From Aquimarina sp. TRL1 (GTDB taxonomy: Bacteria; Bacteroidota; Bacteroidia; Flavobacteriales; Flavobacteriaceae): a DNA stretch of 64,000 nucleotides. Where the stretch lies: positions 1,850,501 through 1,914,500 of the forward strand of contig NZ_CP053590.1 of assembly GCF_013365535.1 (NCBI RefSeq). The letters run 5' to 3'. Numbering within the stretch: the stretch's first letter is position 1; each line of letters begins with the position of its first letter. The notes under the pieces are model-generated. The model worked only from the letters and a program-made list of their open reading frames with translations. It was not told the origin of the DNA and did no database searches. Shown here piece by piece: positions 1 through 7,951 of this stretch. Position numbers and translations under genes: made by a program.

Positions 1-1
1 A

Positions 2-1108
2 TATTTATTACCAGATTTGGACGCAGATGTGAATAGCGAAGATACTGTAATTGATGTGGAAGGACTATTTACACAATCAGCAGGGAATGCTATTTCAATA
101 GAGTTAACAAATTCGAATCCTGATTTAGTAACAGCTACCTTAAGTGGGAATACATTGACACTATCGTATGCAACTGATGGCGTAGGACAGGCATCTATAG
201 GATTGATTGCTACTTCAGGAAAAGAAAAAGTAGCCGAAGGATTTACAGTAAGTGTAAGCAAGCCTGCTTTATATGAGCAGACTGCTGCAGCAATTAATTC
301 AACCCCATCCCAATTATTCCTTGATTTTGGAGGATTGGCACAATCAGCTGATGATTTTGTCGTACCAGAAGGGTATACCTGGAAAGTAGACCGTGTATTA
401 GCATTTGGAGGGGCGAATAATGCTCCGGAATTAACAAATGCGACAGTAGTTATTTATGCGGACAATGGTGGAGTACCAGGAGATGAGGTGTATAATAGTG
501 GTGCACTGGCACCGATTTCAGAGCCTAATGATGCAAACCTGAATCTGTTACTTCCCGAAGAATTGGTATTGGAAAGTGGTAATTACTGGTTATCTGTATA
601 TGTAAATCTGACATTTAATCCTGGGGCTACTCAATGGTTCTGGTCTTCTCAGGAAGCAGGAATAGGAGCAGAGTCTCATTTTAAAGATGATTTGAATCTA
701 TTTGGAACAGGAGCAACTGACTGGACTTCTCTTTCAGTAGCTTTTGGAAAACCACAATTAGATCAGGTATTCCAGATTTACGGAATTATACAGGAGTCAG
801 GAACTGCTGGAGTTGGACAAGAAGTAGCTAAGGATGAGGCGTTAGTAACATTGGATGCAGAATTAAAAACTGCGATCTGGCCTAACCCTTCTTACAATAC
901 ATTTATGTTTAATTTCAGAGCGATGGGAGCTCAGAAAAAAGTATCTCTTCACGTATTTGATATTACAGGAAAAATGGTGCATGAAGCTTCTGATATTGAT
1001 GTGAGATCTGAATATGTTTGGAATGCATCTGATAGACCTGCTGGATTCTATTTTGTGAAAATAGAAGGAGAAGGAATTAGTAAAAACCTAAAGCTTATCA
1101 AACGATAA
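2..1108 (+). CDS. Secreted protein with type IX sorting domain (5' truncated)
   Basis: The frame is open from the window edge (YLLPDLDADV...), so the true start and signal peptide lie upstream; the first possible internal start is a TTG at 17. Roughly the last 80 residues form a type A T9SS C-terminal sorting domain: AIWPNP at the start, then a beta-rich stretch with VFDITGKMV, and the closing SKNLKLIKR. Such domains direct a protein through the type IX secretion system to the cell surface. The part before it is Gly/Asn/Thr-rich and beta-sandwich-like, with no catalytic motif that I recognise, so the substrate or activity is unknown. An intrinsic terminator follows, so this is the last gene of its transcript. 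Confidence 0.85.
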   Translation, partial: YLLPDLDADVNSEDTVIDVEGLFTQSAGNAISIELTNSNPDLVTATLSGNTLTLSYATDGVGQASIGLIATSGKEKVAEGFTVSVSKPALYEQTAAAINSTPSQLFLDFGGLAQSADDFVVPEGYTWKVDRVLAFGGANNAPELTNATVVIYADNGGVPGDEVYNSGALAPISEPNDANLNLLLPEELVLESGNYWLSVYVNLTFNPGATQWFWSSQEAGIGAESHFKDDLNLFGTGATDWTSLSVAFGKPQLDQVFQIYGIIQESGTAGVGQEVAKDEALVTLDAELKTAIWPNPSYNTFMFNFRAMGAQKKVSLHVFDITGKMVHEASDIDVRSEYVWNASDRPAGFYFVKIEGEGISKNLKLIKR

Positions 1109-1141
1109 GTAATATATAAGCTTTAAAATAAGAATCTAAAG

Positions 1142-1203
1142 ATTGCCTGGGAATGATTTTTGTAATAATTCATTACAAAAAAGTTACCAGGCAATTTTTT
1201 TAA
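1142..1203 (+). terminator. Intrinsic terminator of the T9SS cargo gene
   Basis: ATTGCCTGG (1142-1150) pairs with CCAGGCAAT (1187-1195). An inner TTTTGTAAT/ATTACAAAA hairpin extends the structure, and a run of T follows. It sits 33 bases after the stop codon. Confidence 0.85.
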
Positions 1204-1235
1204 TTTAAAAAAAAATAATTGATAAAAATATAGTG

Positions 1236-1679
1236 ATGAGTAAGGTGTTATTTGTGCTTATATGTATCGGATGTATTTCTTGTAAATCACCAGGGATTGC
1301 ACAAGAAAAAGATGTGAAAAAAGAAAAACCAGCTACGACAGTAAAGAAACCTCAATATATGGGAGAAGAGGAAGCCATTAATCCGGGAACCCTTCTTTTT
1401 ACAGCGGAATTGATCAGCCTGTCAGAAAACAAAAAAGCAAATGCATGTGCCCAAAAGAATACGACAGTTGCAGTGGTCCGTGTGATTACTCTTATTGGAG
1501 CAGGAGCAGGGGTGACTCGTGTGGTAAACCCAGGAGAAGAAATAGCACTGGGAGTAAGTGCTGCATTTTATAAAACAAATAAGGGGGATACAAGTAGAAA
1601 TAAATTGAAGATTCAGGTGTTGGAGGAAATCTGTTTCACCAATAATCAACCGGGATATAAGGTATTGCGAATTGAATAA
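1236..1679 (+). CDS. Small lipoprotein of unknown function
   Basis: About 147 residues from the ATG at 1236; a GTG three bases earlier is the alternative. The N-terminus MSKVLFVLICIGCISCKS is a short signal peptide with an SPII cleavage site at one of two nearby cysteines, so the product is probably a lipoprotein. A charged linker (EKDVKKEKPATTVKK) precedes a compact domain of about 110 residues with a Gly-rich segment (LIGAGAGVTRVVNPGEE) and two further cysteines. I recognise no family. It is transcribed alone between a terminator on the left and a convergent lipoprotein gene on the right. Confidence 0.7.
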   Translation: MSKVLFVLICIGCISCKSPGIAQEKDVKKEKPATTVKKPQYMGEEEAINPGTLLFTAELISLSENKKANACAQKNTTVAVVRVITLIGAGAGVTRVVNPGEEIALGVSAAFYKTNKGDTSRNKLKIQVLEEICFTNNQPGYKVLRIE

Positions 1680-1765
1680 AAAAACTTTCTTGCCTTTATA
1701 GAGAAAGAAAGCTGTTTAGCTACGCTAAGATAATGGTCAATCTGGGGAAAAGAATTAATAGAAAA

Positions 1766-1790
1766 TGCCAATAGCTTTTTACTATTGGCA
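1766..1790. terminator. Hairpin between convergent genes
   Basis: A perfect 9-bp stem TGCCAATAG/CTATTGGCA with a 7-base loop lies between the convergent genes ending at 1679 and 1802. The T-rich tract is short on either strand, so it is a likely but weak bidirectional terminator. Confidence 0.5.
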
Positions 1791-1801
1791 ATAAGATTTC
1801 T

Positions 1802-2905
1802 TTAGTCTTTTATGTTTTCTATCGTTTTGTTTATAACATAACAGAGATCAGGTCTGAATAAAGGAAAAGGAGGAAGACCAATGGAGTTGCATTCTTTTGA
1901 ATACCATTCGTTTAAATCGGTTAGTAGTTTTTCTTTTTGAGGGTAATTGAGAGGTTTTTTTCCTGTAATATAATCTCTCAAATCCCAATCGATGTATGTA
2001 CTTTCATAGGCGTTTTGTATAAGAACACTGAGCTCTTCACAGGACATATTTTCGGCTAACTTTGGTATATGATTGATATCACTTATAGGATTGTCGTTGG
2101 AACATCTATCGGCATTTGCCGGCCAGTCTCGTAAATATTCGGCACACGGTAGGATTTTCCAGGTGATTACATCTTTAGTAAAGTGTGTTATCGGATCAGT
2201 GTTTCCAAGGGATGCATCTTCGAATCCGCAAATTCTGGGAGAGACTTTGTCTGGAGTTCCTGCTGCAATACCAGAGGTGATTAATTTTCCACTACTATCA
2301 TACGTACATTGTTGTCCGGGAAATTTTTTTCCATCAGGAATCCATCGAACTTCTGTAGTTGCTCCATAGTGATAATCTTGATTGGCAGCACCGCAATCCT
2401 GCCATTGTCCAGGAGGGTTCAAAGTTTTCCCTAAAGAAGATGCATCAAAATAAAAACAAGGGCAATCAGGAAGATATTCATACCATTTTTGAGAGATAGT
2501 AAATACGCCACCTTCTGAGGAGGGTTGATTAGGATAATACCAATTTCCAGACAGTTCTTTTTCGTTAGAAAAAGGAACAGTATATTCTCCGTTTAATACG
2601 ATATTGGATCCGCTTATTAGATGGGGTTCTGTCCAAAAGAGCATATTGTTTTTAAAATGCCCTTCCATCACTGTTACACTATTTCGTAAAGTTGGCCAAT
2701 AGAGTTCTCCTGAAAAATGACAACCGTCAACATTTTTTACAATCATAATCATCGGGTATTTTCCATAGTTATACTGATGAAATTCTCCAATCCATTCTCC
2801 TTTTAAAAACTCCAGATCAATACAGTTTGTAGATACATCATCTTTTTGGCAAGCAAATATGGCTAATAGTAGAATGGATAAGACCAGGTAGGTTTTTTTT
2901 ATCAT
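1802..2905 (-). CDS. Lipoprotein of unknown function
   Basis: 367 residues starting MIKKTYLVLSILLLAIFACQ, a clear SPII signal with lipobox IFAC. The first half (about residues 28-150) has a repeated beta pattern with GEWIGEFHQYNYG and SGNWYYP, which looks like a small beta-barrel or lipocalin-like fold that measures 'structure vs reference' in many Bacteroidota lipoproteins. The middle is rich in Cys, Trp and Pro (DCPCFYFD, GQWQDCG, RICGFEDAS, CAEYLRDWPANADRCS), suggesting disulfides in the periplasm or at the surface. No catalytic motif is visible and I do not recognise the family. It is a monocistronic-looking gene with 426 bases of non-coding DNA upstream. Confidence 0.7.
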   Translation of the reverse strand: MIKKTYLVLSILLLAIFACQKDDVSTNCIDLEFLKGEWIGEFHQYNYGKYPMIMIVKNVDGCHFSGELYWPTLRNSVTVMEGHFKNNMLFWTEPHLISGSNIVLNGEYTVPFSNEKELSGNWYYPNQPSSEGGVFTISQKWYEYLPDCPCFYFDASSLGKTLNPPGQWQDCGAANQDYHYGATTEVRWIPDGKKFPGQQCTYDSSGKLITSGIAAGTPDKVSPRICGFEDASLGNTDPITHFTKDVITWKILPCAEYLRDWPANADRCSNDNPISDINHIPKLAENMSCEELSVLIQNAYESTYIDWDLRDYITGKKPLNYPQKEKLLTDLNEWYSKECNSIGLPPFPLFRPDLCYVINKTIENIKD

Positions 2906-3331
2906 GGTTTTCTTTTTTGTTCATTAGTAATAATCTTGCTATGGGATTACTGAGTAAAAACCAAAAATGATCTTAACTGGTTCCATGGTATTTTAGTAGC
3001 GGTAAAGGGTAAAAACTACTCTTTTTAAGCTTTAGGGAGGAGCTTTACTTATAAATAACCAAGGAAGGGATTAAGGAAAGTACGGGGCAAAGGTATTCTT
3101 TTGAGTAAATGATTACAATAGAGGAAAGTGGGGATTTTTCCCCTTTTTTTGAGCAGATTTTAGGAAGAATATAATTGACCAGTGTTTCTTAGGTGCTATA
3201 ATCGGATACGAGAGCTTCTAAATAACTCTTAAGAAATACAAATTTCATGTGTTTATCACAGAGAGAAGGTTTCTTGAGTATTATTTAGCTATAGAATAAA
3301 AAAGCAAGATAATAGATGTTGAGTTGTAGGT
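2906..3331. other. Non-coding gap with one terminator-like hairpin
   Basis: 426 bases between two minus-strand genes, with no convincing ORF. The only clear structure is a GGGGA/TCCCC stem at 3130-3143 followed by seven T on the plus strand. That orientation does not fit either neighbour. Confidence 0.5.
3130..3150 (+). terminator. Orphan terminator-like hairpin
   Basis: A 5-bp stem GGGGA-TTTT-TCCCC is followed by seven T on the plus strand. No plus-strand gene ends here; it is either chance or the end of an unannotated short plus-strand RNA. Confidence 0.35.
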
Positions 3332-4240
3332 TTATTTTGTTAAATAACTGTTTGTTTCTATATAATCAAAATCTGGGGAATCAGTAAAGAATTGCCGTAA
3401 TTGCCAAACATGTCCAGCTCCATAAATAAGCAAAAGTCTTTCTTGTTGATCAAAATTAGTAAGATCGTATGCGTTTGCAAAAATTCTTAGGTTTCTACGA
3501 TACCATCTTCCAACAGAATCTGCTCCTACGTAATGATCTCCAGCTCCTTCTAAAATAGTCTCGGTTAAATAAGCCTGATGATCTTTTAAACGATTTGAAG
3601 GGGTATTTATTAAAGTCAGATGTTCTGTTAGTGATTGGGTTGAAGTTAAGGAGTCATGTAGTCTGTATAAAGCGTTGTAGTCATAACGACTTGTTTTATT
3701 GTATTGCCCTGTAGATTTGAGATAAGCCTCTCTGTTGTATGAGTCCCAATCTAAATTAGCACCGAACCATTCAGAAGGTGCATCAGTACAATAAATCTTA
3801 TCATGCTTTAGTTTTTTAGCTAGTTTAAAAGCAATTTGGTATGTCTCATCTCTCTTGCTGGTAATATCATATGAGTCATGTACATATTGTTGGTATTGTT
3901 CATTGATGCGATCGTTCATTTTAATACGATCAGATTCGATCAATATTTTTGTTGGGTTGTATTTTGCAATTTTATGTAGTAATATTTCTAATTCTTTCTG
4001 TCTGCTTTCTTTTAGAATGTCAAAAGAGTATTGTTTTTTGTAGCTATCCAAATTGGGGTTATTAAAATGAAAGATCCCTAAAATCATCACTTTAGCTTTG
4101 TGTTTCCCTATAAAATGTTCTGGCTTTATCACCAAATTTTCTTGTTTTGATGATGTAGATTTTTTGATAGCTCTGTTTTCTTGAGATATACAAGAGAATG
4201 GCAAGATTAATAGTGTAATTCCATAAATGAGCTTTTTCAT
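3332..4240 (-). CDS. DUF5694-type lipoprotein
   Basis: 302 residues. The N-terminus MKKLIYGITLLILPFSCISQ carries an SPII-like signal with lipobox PFSC. The mature part begins KAKVMILGIFHFNNPNLDSYK, the hallmark opening of the DUF5694 family. It continues with KILIESD and a C-terminal LLLIYGAGHVWQLRQFF. The GxFHF / E / GxGH layout resembles TraB/ChaN-type proteins, in which Gly-x-x-His and Glu residues are thought to form a hydrolase-like centre; that relation is inference and no activity is established. The gene stands alone, with long non-coding DNA on both sides. Confidence 0.7.
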   Translation of the reverse strand: MKKLIYGITLLILPFSCISQENRAIKKSTSSKQENLVIKPEHFIGKHKAKVMILGIFHFNNPNLDSYKKQYSFDILKESRQKELEILLHKIAKYNPTKILIESDRIKMNDRINEQYQQYVHDSYDITSKRDETYQIAFKLAKKLKHDKIYCTDAPSEWFGANLDWDSYNREAYLKSTGQYNKTSRYDYNALYRLHDSLTSTQSLTEHLTLINTPSNRLKDHQAYLTETILEGAGDHYVGADSVGRWYRRNLRIFANAYDLTNFDQQERLLLIYGAGHVWQLRQFFTDSPDFDYIETNSYLTK

Positions 4241-4808
4241 AATACGATATTTCGTTTTCTAAAAGATAAAGAGTTTACCGGATTGTTACAGCTTATAGAG
4301 TAAAGAACCGTATTTATGAAATGTGATTGTGAGTGGGTATATAAAGTAACCGGAAGAGAGGTGTTTAATACGTCTCAAAGTTGAACGACAGCCTCTTCTG
4401 CCACTGTTCGTTTCAACTTTGAGATCATTTGCTATTGCTACGGGTTATGGGGTAAAATATATTATAAATTTCATTTGTATATGTTTCTTTTTAGAGGCAA
4501 CTAATGGTACTTACTTTATGTTTCATATACATTGAATATTCTTAAAAATCTTGTTGTAAAAGTAGTAGGAAAGAGAAAAAAAATCGAGATAAGATAGTTT
4601 AAAAACAAATCACTGTAGATGAAACTATGAGAAAGTATCGATGAATGGAACTTGATAAAAAACTAATTTTTTAAAAAAAAAGAAAAAACACACACCCTAA
4701 TTCAGAAAAATAAGCAGTTATGTTTCCAAATTCTTGTTCGTTTATAACAAGGGGTTTGTGTTATATAGACCTGATATAATGATGGTGGGTGATTTTTTTA
4801 TGTTTCAT
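4241..4808. other. Long AT-rich gap containing an inverted repeat
   Basis: 568 bases without a credible ORF. It contains the inverted repeat at 4373-4424 and poly-A-rich tracts near 4670-4690, and nothing else that I can support. Confidence 0.5.
4373..4424. repeat. Imperfect 19-21 bp inverted repeat
   Basis: TCTCAAAGTTGAACGACAG (4373-4391) and its near reverse complement (4404-4424, two inserted T) are separated by 12 bases. No T-run follows, so it is not a standard terminator. It may be a palindromic intergenic element or the remnant of one. Confidence 0.6.
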
Positions 4809-5909
4809 TTATTGAAAAAACACTACCAGAACCCCAATAACCAGTATTATAAACAAAACGAAGAAAAAGATCTTCCAAAAGGAATAAGGACGTTTCCCTG
4901 AGATTGTACCGGTTTGTCCATTGATGAAAAAGTTGTACTTGGTTCCACTATACTGATATGAGCTAACATATACTGGTAATAAAATGTGCTTAAATGTTTC
5001 TTCAGATAAATTCATATTTATGTTGTGTACTCGTTGTTCATCTCCTCCAATATCTCTTTTTGCCCAGGAAGTTGCGATTTTTTTAGCTTCTTTGTTAGAC
5101 TGTAAGTGCCCATCTTTTAGTGATATTGTGTATTTCTCGGTAATAAAACCTGCTAGAAAGCTGCTGTTAAAAGGTTCTAAGGCGTCGAGTTTCCAGTTGG
5201 TTATTTTTGCAGGGATTTGATTTCTGTGTTGATTAGAAGCACTGATAAGTGTATCATCGATGAAACCAGTAATAGTCCCTTTTGTAGAAGACCATCTTGT
5301 ACGGCGTTCACTGCGAGTTTTGGTTACTGTTTTCCCATTTACAGTGGTGGTGTAAGGAACCGTTACATAATAATACGTTCCACGCTGTCCTGTATAAGAG
5401 GCATACAGCTGTGCATCAAAAGTCCAATATGGGAGATATAGCCCTTTGGTATATTGAGGATCCAAAGCTGCTTTTTTTAGATTATTAGGGGCAAACCATA
5501 AGCCTTTTACCCAATTCATAAAAACCTGATGAGATTTTTTCTGATCGAACTGAAAAGGGAGAATTGCTCCAGGTAATATCCAATCTTCCGTATAGGTGTC
5601 TTCTACAATTAATGGCATTGTACAATACACACAATGCAAGGATTTGTAGTTCTCTTCTATATGTTGATTGGCACCACAGTTTTTGCAGTGAAGCATAGTG
5701 ATCTCTTCTGAGTGAGACTGAGATCCCATTTCATTGAGATATGGCTTAAGCTCTAATTCTTCGAATCCAATTTCTGAAGGGCTGATTTCTTCTTTGTGAC
5801 CGCAATAATCACAAGTAGTCATGTGGGTACCAGGCTTGTATGTTAATTCGGCTCCACAATTAATACAGGACTTCTTTTGTTCAGAAATCGTTCTTTTTTG
5901 TTTTTCCAT
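4809..5909 (-). CDS. Zinc-ribbon membrane protein (YdjG-like)
   Basis: 366 residues. Two zinc ribbons lie at the N-terminus: CINCGAE...CDYCGHKE (about 15-40) and CKNCGAN...CVYCTMP (about 74-100). A beta-rich central domain with GLYLPYWTFDAQ and a repeated Tyr/Thr-rich segment follows, and one C-terminal transmembrane helix (FWKIFFFVLFIILVIGVLVVFFQ region). The architecture matches the 'TFIIB-type zinc ribbon' proteins, often mislabelled PriA-like, such as Bacillus YdjG. Next to it, and probably co-transcribed, is an SPFH protein; in Bacillus the corresponding YdjG-YdjH-YdjI proteins recruit a PspA paralogue to the membrane. No PspA gene is present here. The role as an envelope-stress scaffold is inferred from that parallel. 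Confidence 0.75.
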   Translation of the reverse strand: MEKQKRTISEQKKSCINCGAELTYKPGTHMTTCDYCGHKEEISPSEIGFEELELKPYLNEMGSQSHSEEITMLHCKNCGANQHIEENYKSLHCVYCTMPLIVEDTYTEDWILPGAILPFQFDQKKSHQVFMNWVKGLWFAPNNLKKAALDPQYTKGLYLPYWTFDAQLYASYTGQRGTYYYVTVPYTTTVNGKTVTKTRSERRTRWSSTKGTITGFIDDTLISASNQHRNQIPAKITNWKLDALEPFNSSFLAGFITEKYTISLKDGHLQSNKEAKKIATSWAKRDIGGDEQRVHNINMNLSEETFKHILLPVYVSSYQYSGTKYNFFINGQTGTISGKRPYSFWKIFFFVLFIILVIGVLVVFFQ

Positions 5910-5920
5910 AGGTATAAAAT

Positions 5921-5940
5921 CCCGGCTTTTGACAGCCGGG
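5921..5940. other. Intra-operon GC-rich hairpin
   Basis: CCCGGCT/AGCCGGG, a perfect 7-bp stem with a 6-base loop, lies between the SPFH and zinc-ribbon genes. There is no T-run in either direction. It could be an mRNA-stability or attenuation element that sets unequal expression of the two genes. Confidence 0.5.
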
Positions 5941-5966
5941 AGATTGCGAATGTAATCAAAATGTAT

Positions 5967-7112
5967 TTATGCTCCAGGTAAGGGAGGAGGTGTGTTGCCA
6001 CCTAAAAATACTTTTAATTCTTCAATATCTTTTAATGCTGCCCAATTAGCCATTCCTTGTTTCCAGATCAGTGTATCTTTATTAATAGTTCGGTTAGCAA
6101 ATAGCATTTTTAATTGTTCAAAAGGAACGGGTCCTGCTTGTTGTCCGTTAAATGCATAATGATATACCGTTTGAGCAGGCATTGGAGGAGGAGTCGAATG
6201 GTTGGCAGCAGTTTGTTGAGGAGTAGTTTGTTGTACTTGTGATGCCATAGGGTTCATCATTCCACCCATTTGTTGCGCCAGTACAAATCCCATTCCCATT
6301 CCCATTCCAGCCCCAGCAGTTCCTCCTTCATTTGCAGCAGCAGCTTCGATTGCCTTGGCTGTTTTGAATTTGGTCAACCTGTCCAGATCAATCTTGTCAA
6401 TACGACTATATTCAAAAATTTCTTTCTTTAATTCTTCCGGCATAGAGACATTTTCTATGTAGAATCGCTCTAAAGTAATTCCTACCAGATTAAATTCAGG
6501 TTGCATCACTTCCAGGCAAGTCTCTGATAATTCGCTCGTATTTGCAGCATATAGTTCTATCGGAAGATTAGCTTCTCCAATAGTATCTGTAAAACGAGTA
6601 GCGATCAGGCTTTTGAGGTGTTCATTGATCTCAAAATTAGTAAAGTTAGGATGTGTTCCTACTACATCAATAATAAACTTACCAGCATCACTGATTTTAA
6701 AAGCATAGGTACCAAAAGCCCTGATTTCTACAAGACCAAACCGATCGTCATTTAATGTAATCGGATTTTTTGTTCCCCATTTTTCATCTGTAAATAAACG
6801 TGTATTTACAAAATATACTTCGGCTTTAAACGGGCTGTTGAATCCATATTTCCAACCTTTTATGGTTGTTAATATGGGTAAGTTTTGTGTGTTTAGTGTA
6901 TATGTTCCCGGAGTAAATACATCGGCAAGTTGCCCTTCACTGATAAAAACAGCAGTTTGCCCCTCTCGAACAATAAGTTGTGCTCCGTTTTTTATCTCGT
7001 TCTGATAGCGCTCGAATCTGTGAACAATTGTATTATTGGTGTTGTCTAACCACTCTACAATGTCAATAAATTCATGGCTTAATTTTTTCTTTATTTCGTC
7101 AAAAATTCCCAT
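5967..7112 (-). CDS. SPFH (band 7) protein with C-terminal GYF_2 domain (YdjI-like)
   Basis: 381 residues from the ATG at 7112; a TTG three codons upstream is less likely, because MGIFDEIKKKL is the usual opening of this family. Residues about 20-250 form the SPFH core of the 'virion core'/YdjI type (IVREGQTAVFISEGQLADVFTPGTY, then a long helical part with FEYSRID). A Gly/Met/Pro/Gln-rich linker (about 265-325) leads to a GYF_2/DUF4339 domain (YHYAFNGQQAGPVPFEQL...WKQGMANWAAL). SPFH proteins oligomerise on the inner face of membranes, and GYF-like domains bind proline-rich partners. The paired zinc-ribbon gene ends in a membrane anchor. Function in envelope maintenance is inferred by analogy with Bacillus YdjI. 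Confidence 0.8.
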   Translation of the reverse strand: MGIFDEIKKKLSHEFIDIVEWLDNTNNTIVHRFERYQNEIKNGAQLIVREGQTAVFISEGQLADVFTPGTYTLNTQNLPILTTIKGWKYGFNSPFKAEVYFVNTRLFTDEKWGTKNPITLNDDRFGLVEIRAFGTYAFKISDAGKFIIDVVGTHPNFTNFEINEHLKSLIATRFTDTIGEANLPIELYAANTSELSETCLEVMQPEFNLVGITLERFYIENVSMPEELKKEIFEYSRIDKIDLDRLTKFKTAKAIEAAAANEGGTAGAGMGMGMGFVLAQQMGGMMNPMASQVQQTTPQQTAANHSTPPPMPAQTVYHYAFNGQQAGPVPFEQLKMLFANRTINKDTLIWKQGMANWAALKDIEELKVFLGGNTPPPLPGA

Positions 7113-7213
7113 TATGTTCAATAATTATGAATACTAGTTTCTAAAACTACGAAATAGAACCGAAAAAAAACAGTAGGAGGTGTGCCGTTTTGATTTTCGG
7201 GGATCTTTCTATA

Positions 7214-7942
7214 CTAATTTCTTCCTTTTTCACCTGGATATAGTTGAAAAACAGGGTCACTCTGCCAATATTCTTTGGTATCTGCATTCAAGATCGTCAA
7301 AGGACCTTTAAAGGCAGCTCCGGTGTCGATATTCCAAACAGAGGCAGCCTGAGTTGGAATCGTTTTATTAATGCGAGTTACAGGAGTATGACCGATAAAG
7401 ATCTCGTCAAAAAGTAATAATCTTTTTGGATAATGTATACTAGACTCGTCCAAATTAGGGTCTAATGCGAGTGCCATTTCCCAAAGAGTACGATCCCAAT
7501 AAAAATTTTTGGGAAAATATTCCAAGTGAGGTCCTTTTAGATTTGTGAACCCCGCGTGCAAAAACAAACGATTCTTAGCATCAATATGATAATTATTCAG
7601 GCGTTCATAAAATTGAATATGTAGGGAGGTTTCTTCTTTGGATAGTGCGTTGTATCCATCCATGGTTACTTTTCCTCCGTGTTGTAACCATTCCGGGAAA
7701 TACTGTTTTTCTGACAGCCAAGTATAGCAAAGATCGTCGTGATTTCCCCGAATAAAAATACATTGATGTGTTTGTTGCAGCTCAATTAAATAAGAAACGA
7801 GTGCTGTGCTGTCACTCCACCCATCTACATAATCCCCTAAAAAAATTAAGGTATCTTCTGGAGTTACTTGTGCTTTTTCTATTACTTGTTTTAGTGCTTT
7901 GAGTGCACCGTGAATGTCACCGATGACAAGGGTTCTGTTCAT
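7214..7942 (-). CDS. PPP-family metallophosphoesterase
   Basis: 242 residues with the complete metal-binding signature of serine/threonine protein phosphatases: GDIHG (about 8-12), GDYVDG (about 36-41), GNHD (about 66-69), and later histidines in LFLHAGF and GHTPV. The size and motifs match the bacterial PrpA/PrpB and symmetrical diadenosine-tetraphosphatase group; the true substrate (phosphoprotein or dinucleotide) cannot be decided from sequence. No signal peptide, so it is cytosolic. It follows the spermidine synthase gene by 9 bases, so the two are almost certainly co-transcribed. Confidence 0.85.
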   Translation of the reverse strand: MNRTLVIGDIHGALKALKQVIEKAQVTPEDTLIFLGDYVDGWSDSTALVSYLIELQQTHQCIFIRGNHDDLCYTWLSEKQYFPEWLQHGGKVTMDGYNALSKEETSLHIQFYERLNNYHIDAKNRLFLHAGFTNLKGPHLEYFPKNFYWDRTLWEMALALDPNLDESSIHYPKRLLLFDEIFIGHTPVTRINKTIPTQAASVWNIDTGAAFKGPLTILNADTKEYWQSDPVFQLYPGEKGRN

Positions 7943-7951
7943 TTGTGTGAT

